A stretch of DNA of 32,071 nt from Nocardia mexicana NBRC 108244 (GTDB taxonomy: Bacteria > Actinomycetota > Actinomycetes > Mycobacteriales > Mycobacteriaceae). The DNA lies in contig NZ_BDBV01000034.1 of assembly GCF_001613165.1 (NCBI RefSeq), positions 1 to 32,071 of the forward strand. The letters are read 5' to 3'. The notes beneath the pieces are model-generated. The model saw only the letters and a list, made by a program, of their open reading frames with translations, ran no database searches and had not been told where the DNA came from. This document shows, one piece after another, positions 14,193 through 21,728 of this stretch; within the stretch, counting starts at the first letter, position 1, and each line of letters opens with the position of its first letter. A program made the position numbers and the translations under genes.

Positions 14193-15317
14193 ATGTCCCC
14201 CTATCTCACTCCCACCGAGCTGTCCCGTGCCTTGTCCGTGCGGGATCTGACCGATCCGGCGCAGGGCTACCATGCCGCACAAGCCTTGCTGGACAGCGTG
14301 ATTCGCAATCTTACCGCCGCCTGGCCGTCCACCACCGTGCGAATCGTTCGTACACCGCCGATCGTCGCGATCACCGACAATTACGATCTGCTCGGCTACG
14401 ACCCCGAGGACGTGACCCGCGACGCGCGGTACACCCGGTACCTGAGCCCGACCACGATGTTGCGCAGTCACACGTCGGCCGATATCCCGGCCATGCTGCG
14501 AGGCTATTCTCAGGTGGCGGAAGACAATTCGAGGGACGAGCTGATCGTGCTGCCCGGCCTGGCCTATCGCCGCGATGTGGTCGACCGCATCCATGTCGGC
14601 GAACCTCAGCAGGTCGACCTGTGGCGGCTGTGGTCCGGACGGGCCTGTGGCGCCGAGGATCTGCGGATCGTGGTCGCCCGCCTGGTCGAATCGGTGCTTC
14701 CGGGCGCGCGATGGCGCATGGTGCCCGCACGGCATCCGTACACCCGGGACGGCCGTCAGGTCGACGTGTGGCATGCCGGGGAATGGCTCGAGCTCGCCGA
14801 GTGCGGTCTGATCGCCGAACGCGTCCTGCGTGGGGCCGGACTCGATCCGGCACGGTGGTCGGGTCTGGCCCTGGGCATGGGGGTGGATCGAGCCTTGATG
14901 CTGCGCAAGGGAATCCCCGACATCCGCTACCTGAGAGCCGGTGATGAGCGCATCGCGGAGCAGATGCGGGATCTGAGCCCGTGGCGACCGGTGTCCGCGA
15001 TGCCGCCGATCCGCCGCGACCTGTCCGTGGTGGTCCCGGACGAGATCGACGACGAGACCCTCGGTGACATGGTGCGAGCCGCCCTCGACGAGCGGGCCGA
15101 CGATATCGAGTCGATCCACGTGCTCGCCCGAACCCGCCACGGCGATCTTCCGGAGCCGGTGCGCATTCGCCTCGGCACAACCTCCGGTCAATCGAATGCC
15201 CTTGTGCGGCTTGTGATCCGGCCACTGACCCGCACCCTCACCAATACGGAAGCCAATGCCCTCCGCAACGAGGTCTACCGGGCGATCCACATCGGCCCCG
15301 TCTCGGAGCTGGCCTGA
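14193..15317 (+). CDS. Monomeric PheRS-like class II ligase with FDX-ACB domain
   Basis: A 374-aa protein resembling mitochondrial-type phenylalanyl-tRNA synthetase. The region RSHTSADIPAML (91-102) matches the HTSxxQ region but without Gln. A motif 2 follows as PGLAYRRDVVDRIHVGEPQQ (121-140). Motif 3 is SGLALGMGVDRALMLRKG (223-240). Residues about 271-372 form the ferredoxin-fold anticodon-binding domain (PPIRRDLSVVV to AIHIGPV). Bacterial PheRS is normally an alpha2-beta2 enzyme from pheS-pheT, so this single-chain orphan is a paralogue. I recall NCBI naming such proteins PheS-related mystery ligase (SrmL). Whether it charges tRNA or acts on another substrate is unknown. ATG 14193 follows GAGGAG at seven bases. 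Confidence 0.8.
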   Translation: MSPYLTPTELSRALSVRDLTDPAQGYHAAQALLDSVIRNLTAAWPSTTVRIVRTPPIVAITDNYDLLGYDPEDVTRDARYTRYLSPTTMLRSHTSADIPAMLRGYSQVAEDNSRDELIVLPGLAYRRDVVDRIHVGEPQQVDLWRLWSGRACGAEDLRIVVARLVESVLPGARWRMVPARHPYTRDGRQVDVWHAGEWLELAECGLIAERVLRGAGLDPARWSGLALGMGVDRALMLRKGIPDIRYLRAGDERIAEQMRDLSPWRPVSAMPPIRRDLSVVVPDEIDDETLGDMVRAALDERADDIESIHVLARTRHGDLPEPVRIRLGTTSGQSNALVRLVIRPLTRTLTNTEANALRNEVYRAIHIGPVSELA

Positions 15318-15347
15318 ATCGCCCCGGCCAAAAGCGTGCCGGGGAAT
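15316..15347. repeat. Single palindromic element
   Basis: CCCCGGC (15322-15328), a 9-base loop and GCCGGGG (15338-15344) form a 7-bp hairpin directly after the PheRS-like stop codon. It is the minus-strand orientation of the element at 13,744 and 28,714 and keeps the same loop length and a similar loop sequence. It may also act as a terminator for the PheRS-like gene. Confidence 0.6.
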
Positions 15348-15470
15348 CGAGTGGGCCCGTCGGGAGTCGGTGCGCCCGCCGGGGAATTGAGTGGGCTCGC
15401 CGGGGGTCGGTAGGCCCGCCGGGAAATTGAGTAGGTCCGTCGGGGATCGGGTGGGCCCCGGAGGGACGTC
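15337..15470. repeat. Degenerate tandem array grown from the palindromic element
   Basis: From the right arm of the element onward, six units follow, each starting CGCCGGG or CGTCGGG and ending in a GTGGGCC-like block. Units of about 21 bases (with AATTGAGTGGGC) alternate with units of about 19 bases (with GTCGGTAGGCC), giving a higher-order period near 40. The rest of the gap to 15,587 shows no convincing gene; short open frames there lack start signals. Confidence 0.65.
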
Positions 15471-15587
15471 GGAAACGGTAGGGTGCCGGGATGTTCAGCG
15501 GTGTGCCGGAGACCGGGAGGCGAGGCGGATTCCCGATGCCGGGCGTGGTGCTGCTTTGTGGTGCTCGGAGCACGGCAGACTGTGGCC

Positions 15588-16550
15588 ATGCTGCACCTGC
15601 GAATCATGGCGCCGGCCGATCTCACCGAGGATGTGCTCGGGGCGCTGGACTGCGACGACAGCGTCAGCAGCCTGGCGGTGATGCGTGGCGCGGCGGTGCG
15701 GCCGCCGGGCGATGTCGTCACGGCGAACGTCGCCCGGGAGGCGGCCAACGATGTCGTCGAGCGGTTGCGGGGCCTCGGCGTCCACCAGTGCGGCAGCATC
15801 GAGATCGAGCCGGTGCCGACCTGGTTGTCGCGGCGCGGCTTCGAGGCCGAGACCCGCACGCCGGGCAGCGCCGCAGATTCTGTGGTCTGGGCCGACGTCG
15901 CGCAGCGCTCCTACGAATCCTCCGAACTCAACTGGACCTACCTGAGCTTCATGACGATGGCGACGGTGATCGCGAGCATCGCCATCATCGCCGATTCGCA
16001 GATCCTCGTCATCGGCGCGATGGTGCTCGGCCCCGAGTTCGGCGCCATCGCGGCCCTGGGGGTGGCGCTGGTGCGGCGGCGTCTCGTGCTCGGCATACTC
16101 GCCGTCCGAACCCTGGTGTTCGGCTTCGCCGCGGCCATCGTCGTCACCTTCGTGCTCGCCCTGATCGGCCGTGGGCTCGGCTGGATCACGCTCGACGATG
16201 TGATCGGGCCGCGCCCCGGGACGGCCTTCATCTACACGCCGGACAAGTGGTCGTTCATCGTCGCGGTGGTCGCGGGCGCCGCGGGTGTGCTGTCCCTGAC
16301 CTCGTCGAAGGCGACCGCCATGGCGGGCGTGTTCATTTCCGTGACGACCGTTCCGGCCGCCGGAAATATCGCGCTCGGCATGGCCTTCGGCGTCGGCTCC
16401 GCGATCGGCGGGAGTTCGCTGCAGCTGCTGGTGAACGTGGCCGGAATGGCCGTCGCCGGCTGGGCCATGCTGGCGCTGCAGCAGGCCGTGTGGTCGCGGG
16501 TCGCGATCCGCCGCGCCAAGGCGATGGTGCATCCGCGCCGGATGCTGTGA
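15588..16550 (+). CDS. DUF389 family membrane protein
   Basis: A 320-aa protein. The soluble N-terminal part (about 1-110, beginning MLHLRIMAPADLTEDVL) has a ferredoxin-like or ACT-like appearance. It is followed by about six transmembrane segments carrying the family core, SFMTMATVIASIAIIADSQI, then VIGAMVLGPEFGAIAALGVAL and a late GVFISVTTVPAAGNIALG. The DUF389/TIGR00341 family is of unknown function. ATG 15588 is chosen because the hydrophilic domain begins there; GTG 15582 is two codons upstream. A CAGACT at 15575-15580 could be the -10. It lies 60 bases before the antiporter gene in the same direction. Confidence 0.85.
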   Translation: MLHLRIMAPADLTEDVLGALDCDDSVSSLAVMRGAAVRPPGDVVTANVAREAANDVVERLRGLGVHQCGSIEIEPVPTWLSRRGFEAETRTPGSAADSVVWADVAQRSYESSELNWTYLSFMTMATVIASIAIIADSQILVIGAMVLGPEFGAIAALGVALVRRRLVLGILAVRTLVFGFAAAIVVTFVLALIGRGLGWITLDDVIGPRPGTAFIYTPDKWSFIVAVVAGAAGVLSLTSSKATAMAGVFISVTTVPAAGNIALGMAFGVGSAIGGSSLQLLVNVAGMAVAGWAMLALQQAVWSRVAIRRAKAMVHPRRML

Positions 16551-16610
16551 CCCCCCGCGAAGAGACGCACATGTCTCGTTCGTTCGGAATGCCCGCAATT
16601 CGCTGGGACG

Positions 16611-17702
16611 ATGGAGATCATGGTGCGTGCGATCTCCCGATACTGGACGACCGTTGTTCCGCTGTTGGCCGCCGTGGTGCTGGCGATCGGCTGGGTAACT
16701 CACCCGTCCGGACCTGTGATGATCGTGTTGGTGCTGGCGCTCGTGGGCGCGGTGCTGTCGGCCGTGCAGCATGCGGAGGTGGTGGCGCACCGGGTCGGTG
16801 AGCCGTTCGGGTCGCTGGTGCTGGCGGTGGCCGTGACCGTCATCGAGGTCGGCCTCATCGTCACGCTGATGGCCTCGGGCGGCGACAATGCCTCGTCGCT
16901 GGCCCGCGATACCGTCTTCGCCGCGGTCATGATCACCTGCAATGGCATCTTCGGCCTGTCGCTGCTGGTCGGGGCGCTGCGGCGGCGGGTGGCGGTCTTC
17001 AATGCCGAGGGCACCGGCGGGGCGCTGGCGACCGTCGCGACGCTGGCCACCCTCAGCCTGGTGCTGCCCACGTTCACCACGAGCAAGCCCGGACCGGAGT
17101 TCTCCGGCGCCCAGCTGGTGTTCGCGGCGGTGGCGTCGCTGCTGCTGTACGGCCTGTTCGTGGTGGTGCAGACCGTGCGTCACCGCGAGGACTTCCTGCC
17201 GGTCGAGTTGGCCGCCGCGGAGGGCCAGCACGGCGAGAAGCCCTCGGTCCGGACGGCCGTACTCAGCCTGGTGCTGCTGGTGATCGCCCTGGTCGGCGTG
17301 GTGGGTCTGGCCAAGCTGGTGTCTCCGGCCATCGAGGACGGGGTCGAGGCCGCGGGCCTGCCCCGCTCGGCGGTCGGCGTGGTGATCGCGATGCTGGTGT
17401 TGCTGCCGGAGACGCTCGCCGCGGTCAACGCGGCCCGACGCCACCGGGTGCAGACCAGCCTCAACCTGGCCCTCGGCTCGGCGATGGCCAGTATCGGCCT
17501 GACCATTCCGGCCATCGCGCTGGCCTCGATCTGGATCTCCGGCCCGCTGACGCTCGGGCTGGGCGCCACCCAGATGGTGCTGCTGGCGCTGACCGTCGTG
17601 GTGGGTGTGCTGACCGTTGTCCCGGGCCGGGCAACCTTGCTGCAAGGCGGAGTTCACTTGGTGTTGTTCGCCGGATTCGTCTTCCTGGCGGTGAGTCCGT
17701 GA
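16611..17702 (+). CDS. chaA: ChaA-type Ca2+(Na+)/H+ antiporter
   Basis: A 363-aa membrane protein of the CaCA superfamily with about eleven hydrophobic segments in two inverted halves. The two alpha-repeat signatures are visible. The first reads VAHRVGEPFGSLVLAVAVTV followed by IEVGLI; the second reads VVIAMLVLLPETLAAVNAAR and SLNLALGSAMASIGLTIP. The conserved acidic residue in each repeat (Glu of IEV and Glu of PET) is present. The ATG is at 16611 or 16620; GGAG at 16613-16616 is too close to favour the second firmly. It would export Ca2+ or Na+/K+ for protons across the inner membrane. Confidence 0.88.
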   Translation: MEIMVRAISRYWTTVVPLLAAVVLAIGWVTHPSGPVMIVLVLALVGAVLSAVQHAEVVAHRVGEPFGSLVLAVAVTVIEVGLIVTLMASGGDNASSLARDTVFAAVMITCNGIFGLSLLVGALRRRVAVFNAEGTGGALATVATLATLSLVLPTFTTSKPGPEFSGAQLVFAAVASLLLYGLFVVVQTVRHREDFLPVELAAAEGQHGEKPSVRTAVLSLVLLVIALVGVVGLAKLVSPAIEDGVEAAGLPRSAVGVVIAMLVLLPETLAAVNAARRHRVQTSLNLALGSAMASIGLTIPAIALASIWISGPLTLGLGATQMVLLALTVVVGVLTVVPGRATLLQGGVHLVLFAGFVFLAVSP

Positions 17703-17710
17703 ATGCGCTC

Positions 17711-17906
17711 TCAGTTAACTGATTATGTGGTGTGGGGCACATTGATAACAGATATGCGCTGATAACACGTTACAAGAATGCTTCTGTACGCAATATCTGT
17801 ACAGCTGACCAGCAGGTCCGGCAAGTTGTGGGCGACCGGATTCGAGGTGATGCTCACACCGTGATCGGCTTTACTGTAACTAGTTGTAACGATTAGCTTC
17901 GTGTTG
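17711..17906 (+). promoter_or_regulatory. mce operon promoter region with KstR-like operators
   Basis: The 272-base gap before yrbEA is clearly more AT-rich than its surroundings. TCAGTTAACTGA (17711-17722) is a perfect 12-bp palindrome. ACAGATAT (17748-17755) and ATATCTGT (17793-17800) are perfect inverted repeats flanking GATAACACGTTACA (17761-17774), which matches 7 of 8 fixed positions of the KstR consensus TNNAACNNGTTNNA. TGTAACTAGTTGTA (17875-17888) matches all eight. A promoter, TTACTG (17871-17876), 17 bases, then TAGCTT (17894-17899), overlaps the perfect site, so binding there would block transcription. Confidence 0.6.
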
Positions 17907-17936
17907 GCAGTGTTGCCGATCACGGAGAGAGCGATT

Positions 17937-17987
17937 GTGAAACTCGAGACACACAGGCCCCACCGGACCCCCGCATGGCGCCGGTGA
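17937..17987 (+). CDS. Short ORF overlapping the yrbEA start
   Basis: GTG 17937 opens a 16-codon ORF (beginning VKLETHRPHR) ending at TGA 17985-17987. GGAGAG at 17924-17929 is a good ribosome binding site seven bases upstream. The yrbEA ATG at 17975 lies inside this ORF in another frame and has no ribosome binding site of its own, so translation of yrbEA may depend on ribosomes ending at the short ORF. It could instead be a chance ORF. Confidence 0.4.
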   Translation: MKLETHRPHRTPAWRR

Positions 17988-18835
17988 CTCGGGCTGCCTC
18001 GAGCGCGCTGTCCGAGAAGCGAGTTGCCGTTCGTATCGTCCGCAAGAACTTCTCCGACACGATCGTGTCGGCGCTGCGGACCTTCGGGCGGGCCGTGGAT
18101 ATCGCACGCGAATCGGTGGTCGGCACCGCGAGTGATGTCGCGCGGCGCGAATTCCAGTGGCGCGAGGCGATTCTGCAGGCCTGGCGGCTGGTGACCGTCA
18201 CGGCCATCCCGGCCGTGCTCATCGCGATCCCGTTCGGCGTTATCGTCTCGGTGCAGGTCGGCAACCTCATCCACACCCTCGGCGCCGATTCGCTGCTGGG
18301 CGCCACCGGCGGCCTCGGCGTCATCAAGCAGGGCGCCCCGCTGGCCACCGGCTTCCTGCTGGGCGGCGCGGGCGCGGCCGCGATCGCCGCCGACCTGGGC
18401 GCGCGCACCATCCGCGAGGAGATCGACGCGCTCAACACCATGGGCATCAGCCCGATCCACCGGCTGGTGATCCCGCGGCTGGTCGCGATGATCTTCGTCG
18501 CGCCGCTGCTCAACATCCTGATCATCTTCGTCGGCGTGGTGGCCGGTTATGCGGTCGCCGTCGGCGGGCAGAACGTGACGCCCGGCAGCTACTGGGCGAC
18601 GTTCGGGTCGTTCACCACCGCCGCCGACGTGTGGGTGTCGCTGCTCAAGGCGGTCATCTTCGGCTTCCTCGTGGTGGTCATCGCCTGCCAGCGCGGCCTC
18701 GAGGCCAAGGGGGGCCCGCGCGGCGTCGCCGACGCGGTCAACGCGGCCGTGGTGCTGTCGGTGGTATCGATCGCGGTCGTGAACCTCGGCATCACCCAGG
18801 TGGTCGAGATGTTCCTGCCCACGAGGCTGGTCTGA
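17975..18835 (+). CDS. yrbEA: YrbE-type permease A of the mce operon
   Basis: A 286-aa integral membrane permease (MlaE/YrbE family), one of two that form the membrane channel of the Mce lipid importer. About 70 residues of N-terminal cytoplasmic helix precede five or six hydrophobic segments. The family signature is ADLGARTIREEIDALNTMGI, the coupling-helix region that contacts the MceG ATPase, followed by PIHRLVIPR. The upstream frame is closed by a TAG at 17894 with no other start codon, so ATG 17975 is the start although it lacks a ribosome binding site. It ends one base before the next gene's ATG. Confidence 0.93.
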   Translation: MAPVTRAASSALSEKRVAVRIVRKNFSDTIVSALRTFGRAVDIARESVVGTASDVARREFQWREAILQAWRLVTVTAIPAVLIAIPFGVIVSVQVGNLIHTLGADSLLGATGGLGVIKQGAPLATGFLLGGAGAAAIAADLGARTIREEIDALNTMGISPIHRLVIPRLVAMIFVAPLLNILIIFVGVVAGYAVAVGGQNVTPGSYWATFGSFTTAADVWVSLLKAVIFGFLVVVIACQRGLEAKGGPRGVADAVNAAVVLSVVSIAVVNLGITQVVEMFLPTRLV

Positions 18836-18836
18836 G

Positions 18837-19703
18837 ATGGCGGTATCGCATTACGCCCCGAAGGGGCTGGGCTGGTTCGCGCGCTTCTACCGCCGCCGCG
18901 GCCTGATCCTCGCGCGCGTCGAGGGCGTCGGCTTCGTGCTCGCCTTCGTCTGGCAGGTGCTGTCGTCGATTCCGTTGACGCTCAAGCGGTATCGCGACGA
19001 GACCCTGCGGCTGATCTCGGATATGACCTGGGGCCGGGGCTCGGTGATCGTCGGCGGCGGCACCGTGCCGATGATGATCGTGCTCGGCCTGGTGATGGGC
19101 GCCTCGGTGGCCGTGGAGTCGTTCACCATGCTGAACATGCTGGGCATGGGCCCGGTGACCGGCATCGTCTCGGCCTACGCCACCACCCGCGAACTCGCGC
19201 CCATCGCGGCCGCCATCGGCTTCGCGGCGCAGGCCGGGTGCCGTATGACCGCCGAGATCGGTTCGATGCGCATCTCCGAGGAGATCGACGCGATCGAGGC
19301 GCTGGGCCTGCGCTCGGTGCCGTTCGTGGTGACCACGCGCGTGATCTCCGGCGCCATCTCGATCGTGCCGACCTTCCTGATCGGCCTGATCCTGTCGTAT
19401 CTGGCCTGCCGCGGGCTGATCACGCTGGTGCACGGCCAGTCCGCCGGGGTGTACGACCACTACTTCTTCCAGTTCGTCTCCGGGTTCGACGTGATCGCCG
19501 CGGTGATCAAGGTGGCGATCTTCGCGACCGTGGTGATCCTCATCCACAGTTATTACGGCTTCTTCGCCACCGGCGGCCCCGAGGGCGTGGGCATCGCCTC
19601 CGGGCGCGCGGTGCGGGCCTCCTCGGTGGCGATCGTGGCCATCGATATGGTCCTCACCCTCGCGCTGTGGGGTTTCAACGCGACGATCAGTTTCACGGGG
19701 TAG
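18837..19703 (+). CDS. yrbEB: YrbE-type permease B of the mce operon
   Basis: The 288-aa second permease, pairing with YrbEA. The conserved motif TAEIGSMRISEEIDAIEALG is the EExDAxxxxG coupling helix of the MlaE family, and LAPIAAAIGFAAQAGCRM precedes it. About six hydrophobic segments are present. The ATG lies one base after the yrbEA stop, and mceA begins four bases after its own stop, so the genes are co-translated. Confidence 0.93.
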   Translation: MAVSHYAPKGLGWFARFYRRRGLILARVEGVGFVLAFVWQVLSSIPLTLKRYRDETLRLISDMTWGRGSVIVGGGTVPMMIVLGLVMGASVAVESFTMLNMLGMGPVTGIVSAYATTRELAPIAAAIGFAAQAGCRMTAEIGSMRISEEIDAIEALGLRSVPFVVTTRVISGAISIVPTFLIGLILSYLACRGLITLVHGQSAGVYDHYFFQFVSGFDVIAAVIKVAIFATVVILIHSYYGFFATGGPEGVGIASGRAVRASSVAIVAIDMVLTLALWGFNATISFTG

Positions 19704-19707
19704 CGCG

Positions 19708-20733
19708 ATGCCGAAGTATGGAATGCCCGGGGTCGCCGTGGACCGCCGCCGCTCGCTGCTGATCGGGACGGTCGCGGTCGGCGTGATCGTCGCCGTGCTG
19801 GCGGGAGTGGGTTTGTATCGCGGTCTGCGCAGCGACGACGGGCTGCACATCGCGCTGCACACCGAGCAGATCGGGGACGGCGTCCTCGCGGGGACCCCGG
19901 TTCGAGTGGACGGCGTGCTGGTCGGCGAGGTGACCGGCATCTCGCCCGACGAGCGCGGCACGCAGCGAATCGCGTTGCAGCTGGACCGTTCCCAGCTGTT
20001 CGGGATCGACGACAGCCTGCAGGTCGACTACGCACCGGCAAACCTGTTCGGTATCAGCGAGATCGAGCTGCGCCGGGGTACGGGCGGCGCGCCGCTGCGG
20101 GAGAACAGCGTCCTCGATATGACCGGAAAGCGTTCCGCCGCAATCTTCGACGCCACCATGGGCAGCCTGCTGCGCAGCCTGTCGCAGACCGGCGAGGCGG
20201 TGCTGACCCCGCAGATGGCCACCGTGATCGCGCAGGTCTCCAACGATGTGGAGGCATTCACGCCGCTGGCGCAGGCGATGATCACCGTGGCGCAGACCAT
20301 CACCGACAACCAGAAGATGCCCGCGTCGGAGCTGGTGGGGCGGCTCGGTCCCGCGTTCGACGGTGGCGGCCAATTCGCCGGTGCCACCATCCAGGTGCTC
20401 GACCTGATTCGCGATCTGCCACGGCTGCAGGACGATCGGGCGGCCTACGACGCCGGGGTGAAGGTCATGACCGACCAACTGCTGCCGGGTCTGGCGAATT
20501 TCGCAGGGGTGGCGGGTGATTCACTGTCCGGCACCACCAACATGCTGGCTCCCCTGCTCGCGATGCTCGGGCAGATGGTGCCGCGGCCGCAGCAGTCCGG
20601 GGCGGAGCTGGCCGAGCTGATGAACCGGCTGCGCACGGCGATGCCCGACACCCCGAACGGTCCGGTGCTCAATGCCGAGATCGATGTGCGCGGTGTGCCG
20701 GTGCTGGCGCCGCTGCTGGGAGGTGCGCGATGA
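19708..20733 (+). CDS. mceA: MceA
   Basis: The 341-aa first Mce protein. A basic N-terminus and a membrane anchor at about 15-37 are followed by the MCE/MlaD beta domain (about 45-130, with GTPVRVDGVLVGEVTGI) and a long helical region that forms part of the needle-like channel. The Mce complex spans the cell envelope and delivers lipids, fatty acids or sterols to the permease. The stop overlaps the mceB ATG (ATGA), and both cells of the pair are likely translated by the same ribosomes. Confidence 0.9.
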   Translation: MPKYGMPGVAVDRRRSLLIGTVAVGVIVAVLAGVGLYRGLRSDDGLHIALHTEQIGDGVLAGTPVRVDGVLVGEVTGISPDERGTQRIALQLDRSQLFGIDDSLQVDYAPANLFGISEIELRRGTGGAPLRENSVLDMTGKRSAAIFDATMGSLLRSLSQTGEAVLTPQMATVIAQVSNDVEAFTPLAQAMITVAQTITDNQKMPASELVGRLGPAFDGGGQFAGATIQVLDLIRDLPRLQDDRAAYDAGVKVMTDQLLPGLANFAGVAGDSLSGTTNMLAPLLAMLGQMVPRPQQSGAELAELMNRLRTAMPDTPNGPVLNAEIDVRGVPVLAPLLGGAR

Positions 20734-21728
20734 AGGTCGGGGCAGCGGCGTGGCGGCTGGCGCTGTTCGCCGGGGTGATGATCCTCGTGCTGGCCGTGGT
20801 GTTCACCGCGATCAAGCGGCCGGTGTCCGGCGGCACCGAGGCGCACGACGCGCTGTTCACCGACGCCAACGGGCTCAAGGTCGGCGACGACGTGCGCATG
20901 TACGGCGTGCAGGTCGGCAAGATCGAGGGGCTCTCGCTCGACGGGGCGAAGGCACGAGTTCGGTTGTCGCTGAAGACCGATGCGCCGATCTACGACAACT
21001 CCAAGCTCGCCATCCGCTACCAGAACCTGACCGGTCAGCGCTACATCGACCTACAGCAGCAGCCGCAGCCGGGCGCTCGCATTCCGGCGGGGGCCACCGT
21101 CGGCACCGAGCGCACCGTGCCCTCGTTCGACGTCACGAGCATGTTCAACGGCCTGAAGCCGGTGCTGGCCACCATCTCGCCGGAGGCCGTCAACCAGTTC
21201 AGTGCCAGCATGGTCGCGCTCATCGAGGGTGACGGCAGCGGGGTCGGTCCGGCGCTGGACGCGATCGGCAAGTTCGCCTCCTACGTCGACAACCGGCAGC
21301 AGGTGATCGGCACCCTGATCCGCAACATGTCCGACCTCTCCGAGCGGGTCGGCGGCCGCGTGCACTACCTGGTGCCGCTGCTGGCCCGGCTCACCGACAT
21401 CTTCCAGGGGCTGCAGACCAATATCGGCGGGCTCGCGCAGTTCGCGATGGCCGCGCCCTCGGTGCTGGGACCGCTGGACAACATGTTCAACGCCCTCGGC
21501 CTGCAGACCGGCACCGATGTGGATGCGTTGATCCGCAAGCTGTTTCCGGATCCGCAGCAGGCGCTGGAGGTGCTCGACCGGCTGCCCGGGCTGCTGGCCG
21601 GGCTCGACGCCGCCACGCCGAAGAACGTGGCGGGCTGGAAGCCGCAGTGCTCCAACGGAAACGCGGACGTGCCGCAGGTGTTCCAGGTGCTGATCGCGGG
21701 GCAGCAGGTGGCGATATGCAACGGATGA
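20730..21728 (+). CDS. mceB: MceB
   Basis: A 332-aa Mce-family protein with an N-terminal anchor at about 8-28 and a MlaD domain (FTDANGLKVGDDVRMYGVQV, then VGKIEGLSL and NLTGQRYIDL). The C-terminal region is mostly alpha-helical and ends with two Cys (WKPQCSNG and VAICNG), typical of MceB. It shares a 4-base overlap with mceA and another with mceC. Confidence 0.9.
   Translation: MKVGAAAWRLALFAGVMILVLAVVFTAIKRPVSGGTEAHDALFTDANGLKVGDDVRMYGVQVGKIEGLSLDGAKARVRLSLKTDAPIYDNSKLAIRYQNLTGQRYIDLQQQPQPGARIPAGATVGTERTVPSFDVTSMFNGLKPVLATISPEAVNQFSASMVALIEGDGSGVGPALDAIGKFASYVDNRQQVIGTLIRNMSDLSERVGGRVHYLVPLLARLTDIFQGLQTNIGGLAQFAMAAPSVLGPLDNMFNALGLQTGTDVDALIRKLFPDPQQALEVLDRLPGLLAGLDAATPKNVAGWKPQCSNGNADVPQVFQVLIAGQQVAICNG

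Noticed and set aside
15483..15587. Longer N-terminus of the DUF389 protein from 15483
   Set aside because: The extra residues are Cys/Arg-rich, with no family resemblance, and overlap the region after the repeat array; ATG 15588 begins the recognisable domain.
15495..17657. A 720-codon open frame on the minus strand across the DUF389 and antiporter genes
   Set aside because: It is antisense to two genes with clear membrane-protein motifs, and its product is Arg/His/Gln/Asp-rich low-complexity sequence typical of a GC-rich shadow frame.
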